In this document: positions 1-6,111 of the stretch, in pieces
Position numbering within the stretch: the first letter of the stretch is position 1
How the letters are laid out: every line of letters starts with the position of its first letter
From: Alphaproteobacteria bacterium
Lineage (GTDB): Bacteria > Pseudomonadota > Alphaproteobacteria > Rhodobacterales > Rhodobacteraceae
Reading direction: 5' to 3'
DNA length: 9,040 bases
Assembly: GCA_030424705.1 (NCBI GenBank)
Contig: JAUHWJ010000047.1
Coordinates: 1 to 9,040, forward strand
Position numbers and translations under genes: made by a program
Notes under the pieces: model-generated
What the model saw: the letters and a program-made list of their open reading frames with translations, nothing else
Databases searched by the model: none
Told to the model about the DNA's origin: nothing

Positions 1-252
1 GCGGCGCGGGACGAGAGCGGCCGCGTGGCGCCCGGATTCGAATGGGCGGAGCGTTACGAGGCGGGCTTCGCGCTGCTCTCGGAGCGGCGCTTCGGCGAGG
101 CCGCGGAGGCGTTCCGCGAGGCCGTCACGGCGAAGGGCGCCGAGGACGGCCCCTCGCGCCGGCATCTGGAGCGCATCGAGGCGGAGATGGTCGCCGCGCC
201 GCCGCGGCCCCGCGCGGTCGATCCTGCCGTGGCCCCGAAACGGGACGCGTGA
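1..252 (+). CDS. C-terminal fragment of a probable class III adenylate/guanylate cyclase (TPR-like tail)
   Basis: The reading frame is open from the first base and ends at TGA 250-252, so this is the last 83 codons of a gene that starts upstream of the window. A GTG at 25-27 could act as a start but the frame continues to its left, so I treat it as internal. Residues about 19-57 form a TPR-like helix pair (ERYEAGFALLSERRFGEAAE, then AFREAV) followed by an acidic linker and DGPSRRHLERIEAE. Tails with this pattern, a helix pair followed by D-G-P-S-x-x-x-L-E-R, are common at the C terminus of bacterial class III nucleotide cyclases that carry CHASE2 or similar sensor domains. The catalytic domain is not visible, so the cyclase call is inference from the tail alone; another TPR protein is possible. 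The last 20 residues are Pro/Ala-rich and probably disordered. It converges with the minus-strand gene that ends at 256. Confidence 0.6.
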   Translation, partial: AARDESGRVAPGFEWAERYEAGFALLSERRFGEAAEAFREAVTAKGAEDGPSRRHLERIEAEMVAAPPRPRAVDPAVAPKRDA

Positions 253-255
253 GCC

Positions 256-861
256 TCAGGTCTTCCGGCCGGTGATCGCGATCCAGGGGCGAAGGTCCGC
301 AATGGCCTTCGCCGCGACGGCCAGCACGAAGGCCGAGAGGATGACCTTGGAGATCGTCTCCATCGTCCCCTCGATCAACAGGGCGTGCGCCGCCGCGCCC
401 GCCACGATCAGTGCGGCGAGCGAAAGATGGACGAAGCGCCAGAGCGCCGGCCTCAGCTTCCGGCGGAAGAGGGCCAGAAGCGCCGTCGCAAACATGGCCC
501 ACATCGCGATGACGCCCCAGAGCGAGAAGGGCGTGGGCGAGCGGAGAAGGAGCGCGTCGACCACGTCCGGCGGGCTCGTCAGCCAGAGGCCGCCGACATG
601 CGCGACGACAGCCGCCACGATCCCCGCTCCGACCCAGCGATGCAGCGCCCGCCCGCGCGGCGCCGGGAGCCCCGGCAGATATCCCCGCGCCAGCAGCGGC
701 TGGAAGAGAAGGAGGGCGAGCGCCGCTACGCCTGCGAAACCCGCGGCGATGTAGACCGGTTCCCGCCACGCGAGCAGCGGGCTCGCCGCCGCGAGAGCGA
801 CGGGAACGAGAGCGGCCGCGGCGACAGCCGCCCAGATCAGCGCCGCGCGGAGCCGGGGCAT
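256..861 (-). CDS. Ferric-reductase-like (FRD/MsrQ-type) di-heme membrane protein
   Basis: This 201-residue protein is almost entirely hydrophobic, with about six membrane helices (roughly residues 6-27, 36-58, 76-95, 113-132, 143-162 and 171-189). Four histidines fall as two pairs with identical spacing: H74/H88 and H145/H159, each 14 apart. That is the bis-heme-b ligand pattern of the ferric reductase transmembrane family (FRE, NOX, MsrQ). No FAD or NAD-binding domain follows, so it is a bare heme core like MsrQ or YedZ and would need electrons from quinol or a separate flavoprotein. Its ATG (859-861) lies 4 bases after the stop of the upstream Tat-exported gene and has no clear Shine-Dalgarno, so translation probably depends on re-initiation. 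The gene order resembles msrP-msrQ, with the membrane heme protein possibly reducing the exported neighbour; this is inference. A true MsrQ is less likely because no molybdopterin MsrP is beside it. Confidence 0.85.
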   Translation of the reverse strand: MPRLRAALIWAAVAAAALVPVALAAASPLLAWREPVYIAAGFAGVAALALLLFQPLLARGYLPGLPAPRGRALHRWVGAGIVAAVVAHVGGLWLTSPPDVVDALLLRSPTPFSLWGVIAMWAMFATALLALFRRKLRPALWRFVHLSLAALIVAGAAAHALLIEGTMETISKVILSAFVLAVAAKAIADLRPWIAITGRKT

Positions 862-865
862 ACGG

Positions 866-1378
866 TCAGACGGGCTTCAGAACGAAATGGGCGCTGAGCG
901 TCGTCTCGCGCGTGCTCGCCATGACGGGCCGGAGGAACACCGTCTCGAACCCGCCGCGGCCGTGCTCCGCGTCATAGGCGAGGTGGCCGTGCGGCTGCCC
1001 GAAGGCCGGCACGATCTGCGGCATGTCCATGCGGAACTCGCCGTTCGCGTCGGTCAGGGTGGCGCCGTGGCTATCCCAGTCGCGCTCATGGCCTTCGGTG
1101 GTGTGCGCCCAGATCTGGATGCGCACGCCTTCGAGCGGCGCCCCGTCCCCCGCCCGGCGCACCGTGCCCGTCATCAGGAAGCCGCCGCCGCCGATCCGCT
1201 CCACGAGCGGCGCGCCCGGGCGGTAATTGTTCGCGCCGCCGCGCATTGTCGGCGTCGGCTCAAGGCCTTGCGCGCGAAGCGGGGCGATGAGGCCGGAGCC
1301 TCCTGCGATCAGCGCAGCGCCGGCGAGGCCGGAGCCGGCGAGAAGCATGTCGCGGCGGGTGAACGGAAGTCTCGCCAT
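866..1378 (-). CDS. Tat-exported intradiol dioxygenase-like protein, tyrosine ligands absent
   Basis: This is a 170-residue protein. The N terminus carries a twin-arginine signal (T-R-R-D-M-L-L at 7-13, then a weakly hydrophobic Ala/Gly stretch to about residue 35 ending near LRAQG), so it is probably exported folded. Residues 68-135 match the intradiol ring-cleavage dioxygenase beta-sandwich: GTVRRAGDGAPLEGVRIQIW, then TLTDANGEFRM, then PHGHL. The His-x-His iron ligands are present (H130, H132). The family's two Tyr ligands are not: the only tyrosines are Y52 and Y135, outside the usual positions. The domain is also shorter than catalytic members, so I infer a changed metal site or a non-dioxygenase role; other histidines (H97, H104, H139, H164) could bind metal. 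The ATG at 1378 is supported by AGGAG 8 bases upstream. It is followed after 4 bases by the di-heme membrane protein, its likely electron partner. Database annotation may simply read intradiol dioxygenase or Tat-signal protein. Confidence 0.75.
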   Translation of the reverse strand: MARLPFTRRDMLLAGSGLAGAALIAGGSGLIAPLRAQGLEPTPTMRGGANNYRPGAPLVERIGGGGFLMTGTVRRAGDGAPLEGVRIQIWAHTTEGHERDWDSHGATLTDANGEFRMDMPQIVPAFGQPHGHLAYDAEHGRGGFETVFLRPVMASTRETTLSAHFVLKPV

Positions 1379-1386
1379 CGTGCGGT

Positions 1387-1391
1387 CTCCT
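1387..1391 (-). promoter_or_regulatory. Ribosome binding site for the Tat-exported gene
   Basis: On the minus strand, AGGAG lies 8 bases before the ATG at 1378 and is itself preceded by a second purine run (AGGAAG). This is the strongest Shine-Dalgarno of the minus-strand run. It suggests this gene is translated independently of the binding-protein gene that ends 89 bases upstream (stop at 1468-1470). I see no convincing terminator in that gap, only a 5-bp GC stem around 1434-1449 with no T tract. Confidence 0.6.
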
Positions 1392-1467
1392 CTTCCTGTC
1401 GGATCGTCTCACCGGAGAGATAGGCGCGGAAGGCGCGCGATAAAGCGCGTCCGCCGGTCGCGCCGTC

Positions 1468-2640
1468 TCAGCCGCCGGGCGGAAGGCTTCGCCCGTTCAG
1501 CCGCACGGGCTCCCCCGCCGGTCCGTAGATCGCGCTCGCCGCCTCGAAGAGCGGGAAGGGGATGGAAAGGTCGATCCGCCGCGCATGAAGGAAGTTGATC
1601 GCGATGTCCGGCGGCGAGACGACGCCCACCGGCAGGTCCCCTGCCGCAGCCTCGCCCGAGAGGACCTTGAAGGCGTAGGAGGCGGCGAGCCGGGCGTTCG
1701 ACTCGAAGCTGACGCCGATGGAGAGCGCCGCACTCTCCTCCCCTGCCTGCACCACTTCCGGGGCGACGGAGAGCACGGGAACGGAACCGGCAAGCCGGTT
1801 GATAGTCTCGATCTCGGCAAAGACGGCGGTTGCTCCGGTGATCCAGATCAGGCTCTCATCGAGTTTCGGATCGGCGGCGCGAAGCCGCTCCAGCGCCGCC
1901 GGCAGAAGCCGTTCGAGATCGGCCCGCGCTGTTTCTGCGCCGCTGACCGCGACCTCCACCGCCTCGATCCCGGTCTGGCGCAGCGCCTCTGCGATGGGTC
2001 GGGCCTGCGTCTCGACGGCGCTGACGTTGCTCTCGTCAGTCAGGATCGCGACGCCCTTCAGGGCGGGCTTCAGCAGTTTCAGATGTTCGACCTGCACGTC
2101 CACGAGCAGGTTGAGTGAGGTGAAGGCGATGTTGCGGCCGCTCCCCTCCCGGTAGCCGCCGATCTGGCCGAGCGGAACCGGGTCCTTCGCGCAGACCGTT
2201 ACGAAAGGGACAGGGGGCTCAGCGGGCCGGGCCGCGAGCCATTCGACGGTTTCCGAGCCCATGGCGAAGGCGAGCGCAGCGCCCTCCGCGGCGGCCTCCC
2301 CGAGAATGGATTCACCCCGCGCCGGGTCCTTTTCGAAGTTCACTGCGATGATCTCGGGCGGGTCTGCGCGGGCGGCGAAGGCTTCGAGCAGCGTGGTCAT
2401 CGCCACGTCGTAGGCGGAGGATTTCCTCGGATAGACGACATAGATGCGGCGTGTCGGCTCCGGCGCGTCCTTGAGGCGCAGCCGCACGCGCATCTCGTCC
2501 GCCGGGTCCGGCAGGTCTGCTTCCCAGAGCGCGGCGGCTTCCGGAGCGATCTTGAACCAGTCGCCGATCCTGTCGAAGGCGTCCGCGCGCGCTCCGGCGA
2601 GCGTAAGGGCCAGCGAAAGGAGGAGGGCCGCTGCCCTCAT
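1468..2640 (-). CDS. ABC_sub_bind-family periplasmic substrate-binding protein
   Basis: This 390-residue protein starts at ATG 2638-2640, which overlaps the stop of the upstream MFS gene as ATGA; GGAAGG lies about 7 bases before it. The frame stays open upstream to 3054 but that part is a shadow of the MFS gene and would hide the signal peptide. Residues 1-19 form a Sec signal peptide (Leu-rich core, cleavage likely after ARA). The rest follows the ABC_sub_bind (PF04392, TrpX-like) two-lobe fold: IYVVYPRKSSAYDVAMTTLL at about 66-85, PVPFVTVCAKDP at 143-154, GRNIAFTSLN at 168-177, a second Rossmann-like lobe from GVAILTDESN (196), and the typical ending LAASYAFKVLSGEAAAGDLP then INFLHARRIDLSIP at about 318-361. 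Such proteins normally deliver aromatic amino acids or other small ligands to an ABC importer. No permease or ATPase gene is nearby, so it may instead present ligand to the sensor-like half of its MFS neighbour; that is inference. Ligand unknown. Confidence 0.85.
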   Translation of the reverse strand: MRAAALLLSLALTLAGARADAFDRIGDWFKIAPEAAALWEADLPDPADEMRVRLRLKDAPEPTRRIYVVYPRKSSAYDVAMTTLLEAFAARADPPEIIAVNFEKDPARGESILGEAAAEGAALAFAMGSETVEWLAARPAEPPVPFVTVCAKDPVPLGQIGGYREGSGRNIAFTSLNLLVDVQVEHLKLLKPALKGVAILTDESNVSAVETQARPIAEALRQTGIEAVEVAVSGAETARADLERLLPAALERLRAADPKLDESLIWITGATAVFAEIETINRLAGSVPVLSVAPEVVQAGEESAALSIGVSFESNARLAASYAFKVLSGEAAAGDLPVGVVSPPDIAINFLHARRIDLSIPFPLFEAASAIYGPAGEPVRLNGRSLPPGG

Positions 2641-4889
2641 GTCCCGGCCTTCCGGACTGCGAAGGCCGCCACAAGCCCGAAGAGGCAGGTGAGGCCGAGA
2701 ATGGCCCCGGCGATCCAGAGGAACCCGCCGCCCCCCCCCGCCGCCGCCAGCGCCGCCGCCGCAAGGCCGGGGCCGGCGACATGCCCGGCGCGCTCCGCGA
2801 TCCGGTAGAGCGCGGTCGCCGTCGGCGCGCCGAGCCTCGCCCCCGCGCCGCTCTCGGCCACGAAGGCGATCACCGGGGCGTTGACGCAGCCATGCGCGAG
2901 CCCGGTCAGGAACACTCCGGCGAGGGCCAGCGCAGTCGCCGCCGCCGGGCCCGTCTCGACGATGGCGGGCGCGCCGATCGCCGCGATACCGGCCGCGGCG
3001 CCGGCGCCGCCGAGGACGAGGAGCGCGCCGGACCGGCCCGTCCGGTCCGCCCACCGCGCGGCGGGCCCCGTGGCGAGGAGGACGCCGACGGCGTAGAGCA
3101 TCAGGATCTGCCCGATCTCCTCCGCCGCCCAGCCGCGCCCCGAGAGATGCAGCGGCGCCGCGAAGACGATGATGCCGGTCAGCGCGGCCTTCGCCGGCGC
3201 GCCCACCAGAAGGAGGGCGCCGAGAAAGCCGGCTGAGCCGAAGGCGCGCGGCAGGTCGGCGAGCCGCGGCCTGCCGCCCCCTGTGGCCTCCGGCCGCTCC
3301 GCCTCCGGGCGGGGGAGCGCCCGCGCCAGAGCGGCGACGAGGAGCGCTGCAGCGGCGGCTATAAGGAAGACGCCGTCGGCGCCGAGATCGGCGACGAGGA
3401 GGGAGCCGATCGCCGCGCCGGCGATCATTCCCCCGTTGAAGCCGAGCACGATGACGGCCGCCGCCCGCGTGCGCCCGCCCGCCGGCGCCGCAAGAAGCGC
3501 GGCCTGCACCCCGATCAGGAGCAGACCCTGCCCGGCCCCGGCCAGCGCCCGCGCGCCGAGAAGCGGCGCGAAGCCGGGCGAAAGGGCGGGGATCGAGCTC
3601 GCGAACGCAACCAGCAACGCGCCCAGAAGAGTGACGCGCCGCGCTCCGAGCCGCGCGGAAAGCGCCGTCGCGGGCAGGAGCGCGAGGAGGAAGGCGCCGA
3701 AATAGGCGCTGAAGACAAGGGAGGCGCCGCCACTCGCCCCCACCTCCGCCGCATATCGCTCAGCCAGCTGCGGCAGGAAGCCCGCCGTCAGGAAATCTGC
3801 GAAGACGGCGAGGAAGAAGGCCGGGCGGAGCGCGGCGAGCCGGGGGTCGGGGCCGCCATCCTCCTCCGCGCCGCGCCGGATGAAGCCGAAGGCCGTCGCC
3901 GCCACGAGGCCCGAGGCGATCAGAAGGGCGGCGAAGTTGCGGACGCTCCGTGCGACCGCGCGCCAGACGACGGCGGCCGGCAGCGCCACCGCGATTTCCG
4001 CCCCTGCCGGAAGCGGGGCCCGGTATTCCAGCGCGCCGGCCGGCGCCCGCCAGGGCCGGCCGACGGCCTCCGGCTCGCCATGAGCCGCGACGACCCCGCC
4101 GACGACGAGACCGACCGCGGCCACATCCTCGTTCGCGCGGGCGTATTCGCCGAGGAGCGCGTCGAGTCCGTTCACATCCTGGAGGTCTAGCCCGTAGGCG
4201 AAGAGGGGGCCGACCCGCCCGGCGAGCGATTCCGAGATCGCCTTGGCGCGCGCCTCCGCCCCCTCGGCGTAGAGCGCTGCGAGGCTGCCCGTGACCGCCG
4301 TCGCGGCGATGAGGAAGGCGGCGGCAAAGGCGACGAAGAGCCTTCGCCGACGCCCTTCCCGGAGCGCGAAAAGGAAAACCGCGAAGGCGAGCCCTCCGGC
4401 AAGCGCCGCCAGCGCGGGCAGGGGCCGGGAGGCGCGCGCGGCGAGCGCCTCCCGGTCGAGCCTGAATTCGAGCGCGCCCGCCGCGCCGAAGCGGCCGGCG
4501 AGCGGGTGGGTGACAAGGAGCCGAGTCTCCGTCAGCTGCGTCTCGCGGGCGCCAGGCGGCGGCCGCGCCGCTTCACCTTCCTCGCCCGCGGCGAAGAGCG
4601 CCCGGCCTTCTGGCCCGCGCAGCACGATCCCCGCCAGCGCCGGATCGGCGGCGCGGATCGGCGCGGCGATCTGAGTGAAGCCCGGGAAGGCGGTGAGCGG
4701 CAGCCCTGCGGCGAGGTGGGGGCTGAGCGCGGCGGCGAGCACTTCCGCCTCCGCCGCCGCCTTATCCTCCGCAAAACGAGGCCAGCCCCGCTTCGCCTCC
4801 CCCCAGCCGACATAGACAAGGAGCGTGAGGGAGAAGAGCGCCGTCAGCCCTGCCGCCGCGGCGGCGCCGAGCCCGCCGCCTCGCCTCAT
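2637..4889 (-). CDS. MFS transporter fused to an N-terminal duplicated membrane sensor-like region
   Basis: At 750 residues this is nearly twice the size of an ordinary major facilitator protein. Residues about 354-745 are the MFS half: around 12 helices, with cytoplasmic loop motif A-like signatures after helix 2 (SARLGARRVTLLG, about 411-423) and at the start of the second half (ARWADRTGRSGALL, about 611-624). Before it lie four extra helices (about 8-29, 158-177, 184-208, 316-337) enclosing two extracytoplasmic segments (about 30-157 and 209-310). The two segments look like copies of one Cache/PAS-like module: each runs A-E/S-x-L-A...P-x-x-A-x-G-L-x-L and later AxxxxVAxxGIVxxG followed by A-x-G. 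There is no HAMP, kinase or cyclase domain. Transport substrate and direction are unknown; ligand-gated transport or sensing is inferred. Both ends are translationally coupled: its ATG overlaps the ATP-grasp stop (4886-4889) and its TGA overlaps the next start (2637-2640). A weak AAAGG precedes the ATG by about 8 bases. Confidence 0.85.
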   Translation of the reverse strand: MRRGGGLGAAAAAGLTALFSLTLLVYVGWGEAKRGWPRFAEDKAAAEAEVLAAALSPHLAAGLPLTAFPGFTQIAAPIRAADPALAGIVLRGPEGRALFAAGEEGEAARPPPGARETQLTETRLLVTHPLAGRFGAAGALEFRLDREALAARASRPLPALAALAGGLAFAVFLFALREGRRRRLFVAFAAAFLIAATAVTGSLAALYAEGAEARAKAISESLAGRVGPLFAYGLDLQDVNGLDALLGEYARANEDVAAVGLVVGGVVAAHGEPEAVGRPWRAPAGALEYRAPLPAGAEIAVALPAAVVWRAVARSVRNFAALLIASGLVAATAFGFIRRGAEEDGGPDPRLAALRPAFFLAVFADFLTAGFLPQLAERYAAEVGASGGASLVFSAYFGAFLLALLPATALSARLGARRVTLLGALLVAFASSIPALSPGFAPLLGARALAGAGQGLLLIGVQAALLAAPAGGRTRAAAVIVLGFNGGMIAGAAIGSLLVADLGADGVFLIAAAAALLVAALARALPRPEAERPEATGGGRPRLADLPRAFGSAGFLGALLLVGAPAKAALTGIIVFAAPLHLSGRGWAAEEIGQILMLYAVGVLLATGPAARWADRTGRSGALLVLGGAGAAAGIAAIGAPAIVETGPAAATALALAGVFLTGLAHGCVNAPVIAFVAESGAGARLGAPTATALYRIAERAGHVAGPGLAAAALAAAGGGGGFLWIAGAILGLTCLFGLVAAFAVRKAGT
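2731..2739 (-). repeat. Nine-base poly-G tract (coding strand) in the MFS gene
   Basis: The plus strand reads nine consecutive C, which is G9 on the coding strand. It encodes most of a five-glycine run (about residues 718-722) just before the last MFS helix. It is the longest homopolymer I noticed in the window. A one-base slip would replace the last roughly 30 residues and uncouple the stop/start overlap with the binding-protein gene. The frame as given is intact. It may be a phase-variable tract, a harmless codon choice, or a spot prone to sequencing error. Confidence 0.6.
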
Positions 4890-6031
4890 TCGAGCAGCCT
4901 TTCGAGATGGGCGACGACGCTCGGCCGGTTGCGGACGTAGTGATCGAGCCGGTCGAGGAGCAGAGAGAGCAGGAGATCCTCGTAACCCATCCCCTCCGCC
5001 GCGAGGCCGAGGCAGACTAGGCTCGTCCCGCGTTCATCGGGGCGCTTCAGGTCGGGCTTCGGATTCGCCTCGAGGATATGGAGTCGCCCCGCCGCGTCCG
5101 CCCGCACGTCGAGCCGCACGAGGCAGCGGATCTGGAGGTCGTCATGCACGCGCCGCGCCAGGGCGAGCAGCGGCGCGCGGGCCGGGTCGTCGGGCGGGAG
5201 CGCGCGGGCGCGGCCGCCGTCGATCGGCTTCAGGTCCATCGAGGTGAAGATCGCCTCGTCCGGCGCAAGCCGCCGCTCGACAGCGGAGAATGCGAAGGGC
5301 TCGGCCCCCCGCTCCGGGCGCCCGCCGCGGACGACGACAGGACCGGAGACGGCGACGCAGTATTCGGGCCCCTCCATGAAGGCCTCTACGAGCACCTGGT
5401 TCAGCGTCTCGCGATAGACCGCCTCCACCACTTCCGGCACATCCTGACGCTCCGAGACATGATGGACGTTTAGGGAGGCGCGGCCGATCACGGGCTTCAC
5501 GACAAAGCCGCCCTCCCAGCCGTCGAAGACGCGGCGAAAGGCCGGGTCGTCCGTCTCGAGCCGGCCGCGCACGCCGTCCCATACGAGAAAGGGCGGGGTA
5601 GGGAGGCCGATAGCCTGCGCCTCGCGCTTGAAGACCTGCTTCGAGTCGAGCGTGAGCGCGAGGAGCGGACGATGCCCGACATAGGGAATCCCCGCCAACT
5701 CCATCACCGCCGGGGCGTGGGCGATGGCGTCATAGCCCTGCATTCCGGCGGTGTTGAGCCAGGCGAGATCAATCCGCTCCTCCCGCAGTCGCTCGGGCAG
5801 GGTCAGATCGTCCGGCAGGAGCATGACATGGCGGAAACCGGCGGCCCGGAGGCCGTTCCGGATGTCCTTGGCCACGGGCTTGTACGATTTCTCGGAGCGC
5901 GGGTTGCGCCCCTTGTGGATCACCGCGCCCTGCGCGTCCTTGTCGCCGTTATATACGACGGCGACGCGCAGCCCCTCCCGGAGCCCGTCGAGCCCGGCGA
6001 CGAGCCGGTCGAAGGGGTCGATGGCGCCCAA
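4886..6031 (-). CDS. ATP-grasp ligase related to D-alanine-D-alanine ligases, non-canonical substrate loop
   Basis: This is a 381-residue ATP-grasp enzyme, expected to join a carboxylate, activated as acyl phosphate, to an amine in the cytoplasm. The N-terminal subdomain (about 20-120) ends in IPYVGHRPLLALTLDSKQVF, equivalent to the Ddl Y-T-G-S...LALDK segment. The central ATP-grasp part has GLPTPPFLVW (142-151), GGFVVKPVIGRAS (174-186, K179 being the likely ATP lysine) and VLVEAFMEGPEY (213-224). The C-terminal metal site is complete: D308, E321 and N323, with the 13- and 2-residue spacings of DdlB D257/E270/N272. After EAN comes PKPDLKRP instead of the Ddl T-x-P-G-M-T loop, so the acceptor is probably not D-Ala. 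The sequence is also longer than typical Ddl. Start: TTG at 6031 with AGGAG 8 bases upstream; I found no better upstream start in frame. The stop overlaps the next ATG by 4 bases. I infer a small peptide-like or amino-acid conjugate product handled by the neighbouring transporter. Confidence 0.82.
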   Translation of the reverse strand: MGAIDPFDRLVAGLDGLREGLRVAVVYNGDKDAQGAVIHKGRNPRSEKSYKPVAKDIRNGLRAAGFRHVMLLPDDLTLPERLREERIDLAWLNTAGMQGYDAIAHAPAVMELAGIPYVGHRPLLALTLDSKQVFKREAQAIGLPTPPFLVWDGVRGRLETDDPAFRRVFDGWEGGFVVKPVIGRASLNVHHVSERQDVPEVVEAVYRETLNQVLVEAFMEGPEYCVAVSGPVVVRGGRPERGAEPFAFSAVERRLAPDEAIFTSMDLKPIDGGRARALPPDDPARAPLLALARRVHDDLQIRCLVRLDVRADAAGRLHILEANPKPDLKRPDERGTSLVCLGLAAEGMGYEDLLLSLLLDRLDHYVRNRPSVVAHLERLLE

Positions 6032-6039
6032 TGCGGTTA

Positions 6040-6044
6040 CTCCT
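6040..6044 (-). promoter_or_regulatory. Ribosome binding site that decides the TTG start of the ATP-grasp gene
   Basis: AGGAG on the minus strand ends 8 bases before TTG 6031-6029. The next in-frame candidates lie well inside the first ATP-grasp subdomain and lack such a site, so the TTG is the best start. A TTG start at the head of the coupled operon may lower expression of the first gene. Confidence 0.6.
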
Positions 6045-6073
6045 GCGGCCCAAGGCGCTTTCTGCGCTGCGGC

Positions 6074-6101
6074 AGGCTAACAAAGGGTTGAGGGATGGCA
6101 A
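6074..6101 (-). promoter_or_regulatory. Possible sigma-70-type promoter for the ATP-grasp/MFS/binding-protein operon
   Basis: In the 80-base gap between the aminopeptidase stop and the ATP-grasp start, the minus strand carries TTGCCA (6101-6096), a 16-base spacer and TAGCCT (6079-6074). The -35 matches well (4 of 6) and the -10 weakly (3 of 6), about 43 bases before the TTG start. The gap is less GC-rich than the flanking genes. No terminator for the aminopeptidase is evident, so read-through is also possible. Confidence 0.3.
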
Positions 6102-6111
6102 GGTCGTAAGG

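Noticed and set aside
125..769. Open frame of 214 codons on the minus strand overlapping the heme membrane protein and cyclase tail
   Set aside because: It is a frame-shifted shadow: Arg-rich, without helices or motifs, and it conflicts with the clear di-heme membrane protein frame.
1434..1449. GC stem-loop (CGCGC...GCGCG) between the binding-protein and Tat-protein genes as a terminator
   Set aside because: The stem is only 5 bp with no T tract, and such short GC inverted repeats are expected by chance at this base composition.
2641..3054. Extension of the binding-protein frame upstream of ATG 2640
   Set aside because: The extra 138 codons overlap the MFS gene in another frame, read as Arg/Gly-rich noise and would bury the signal peptide; the ATGA overlap and Shine-Dalgarno support 2640.
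6045..6075. Short GCGC-AGAAA-GCGC hairpin after the aminopeptidase gene as a terminator
   Set aside because: A 4-bp stem without a T tract is too weak to support a terminator call.
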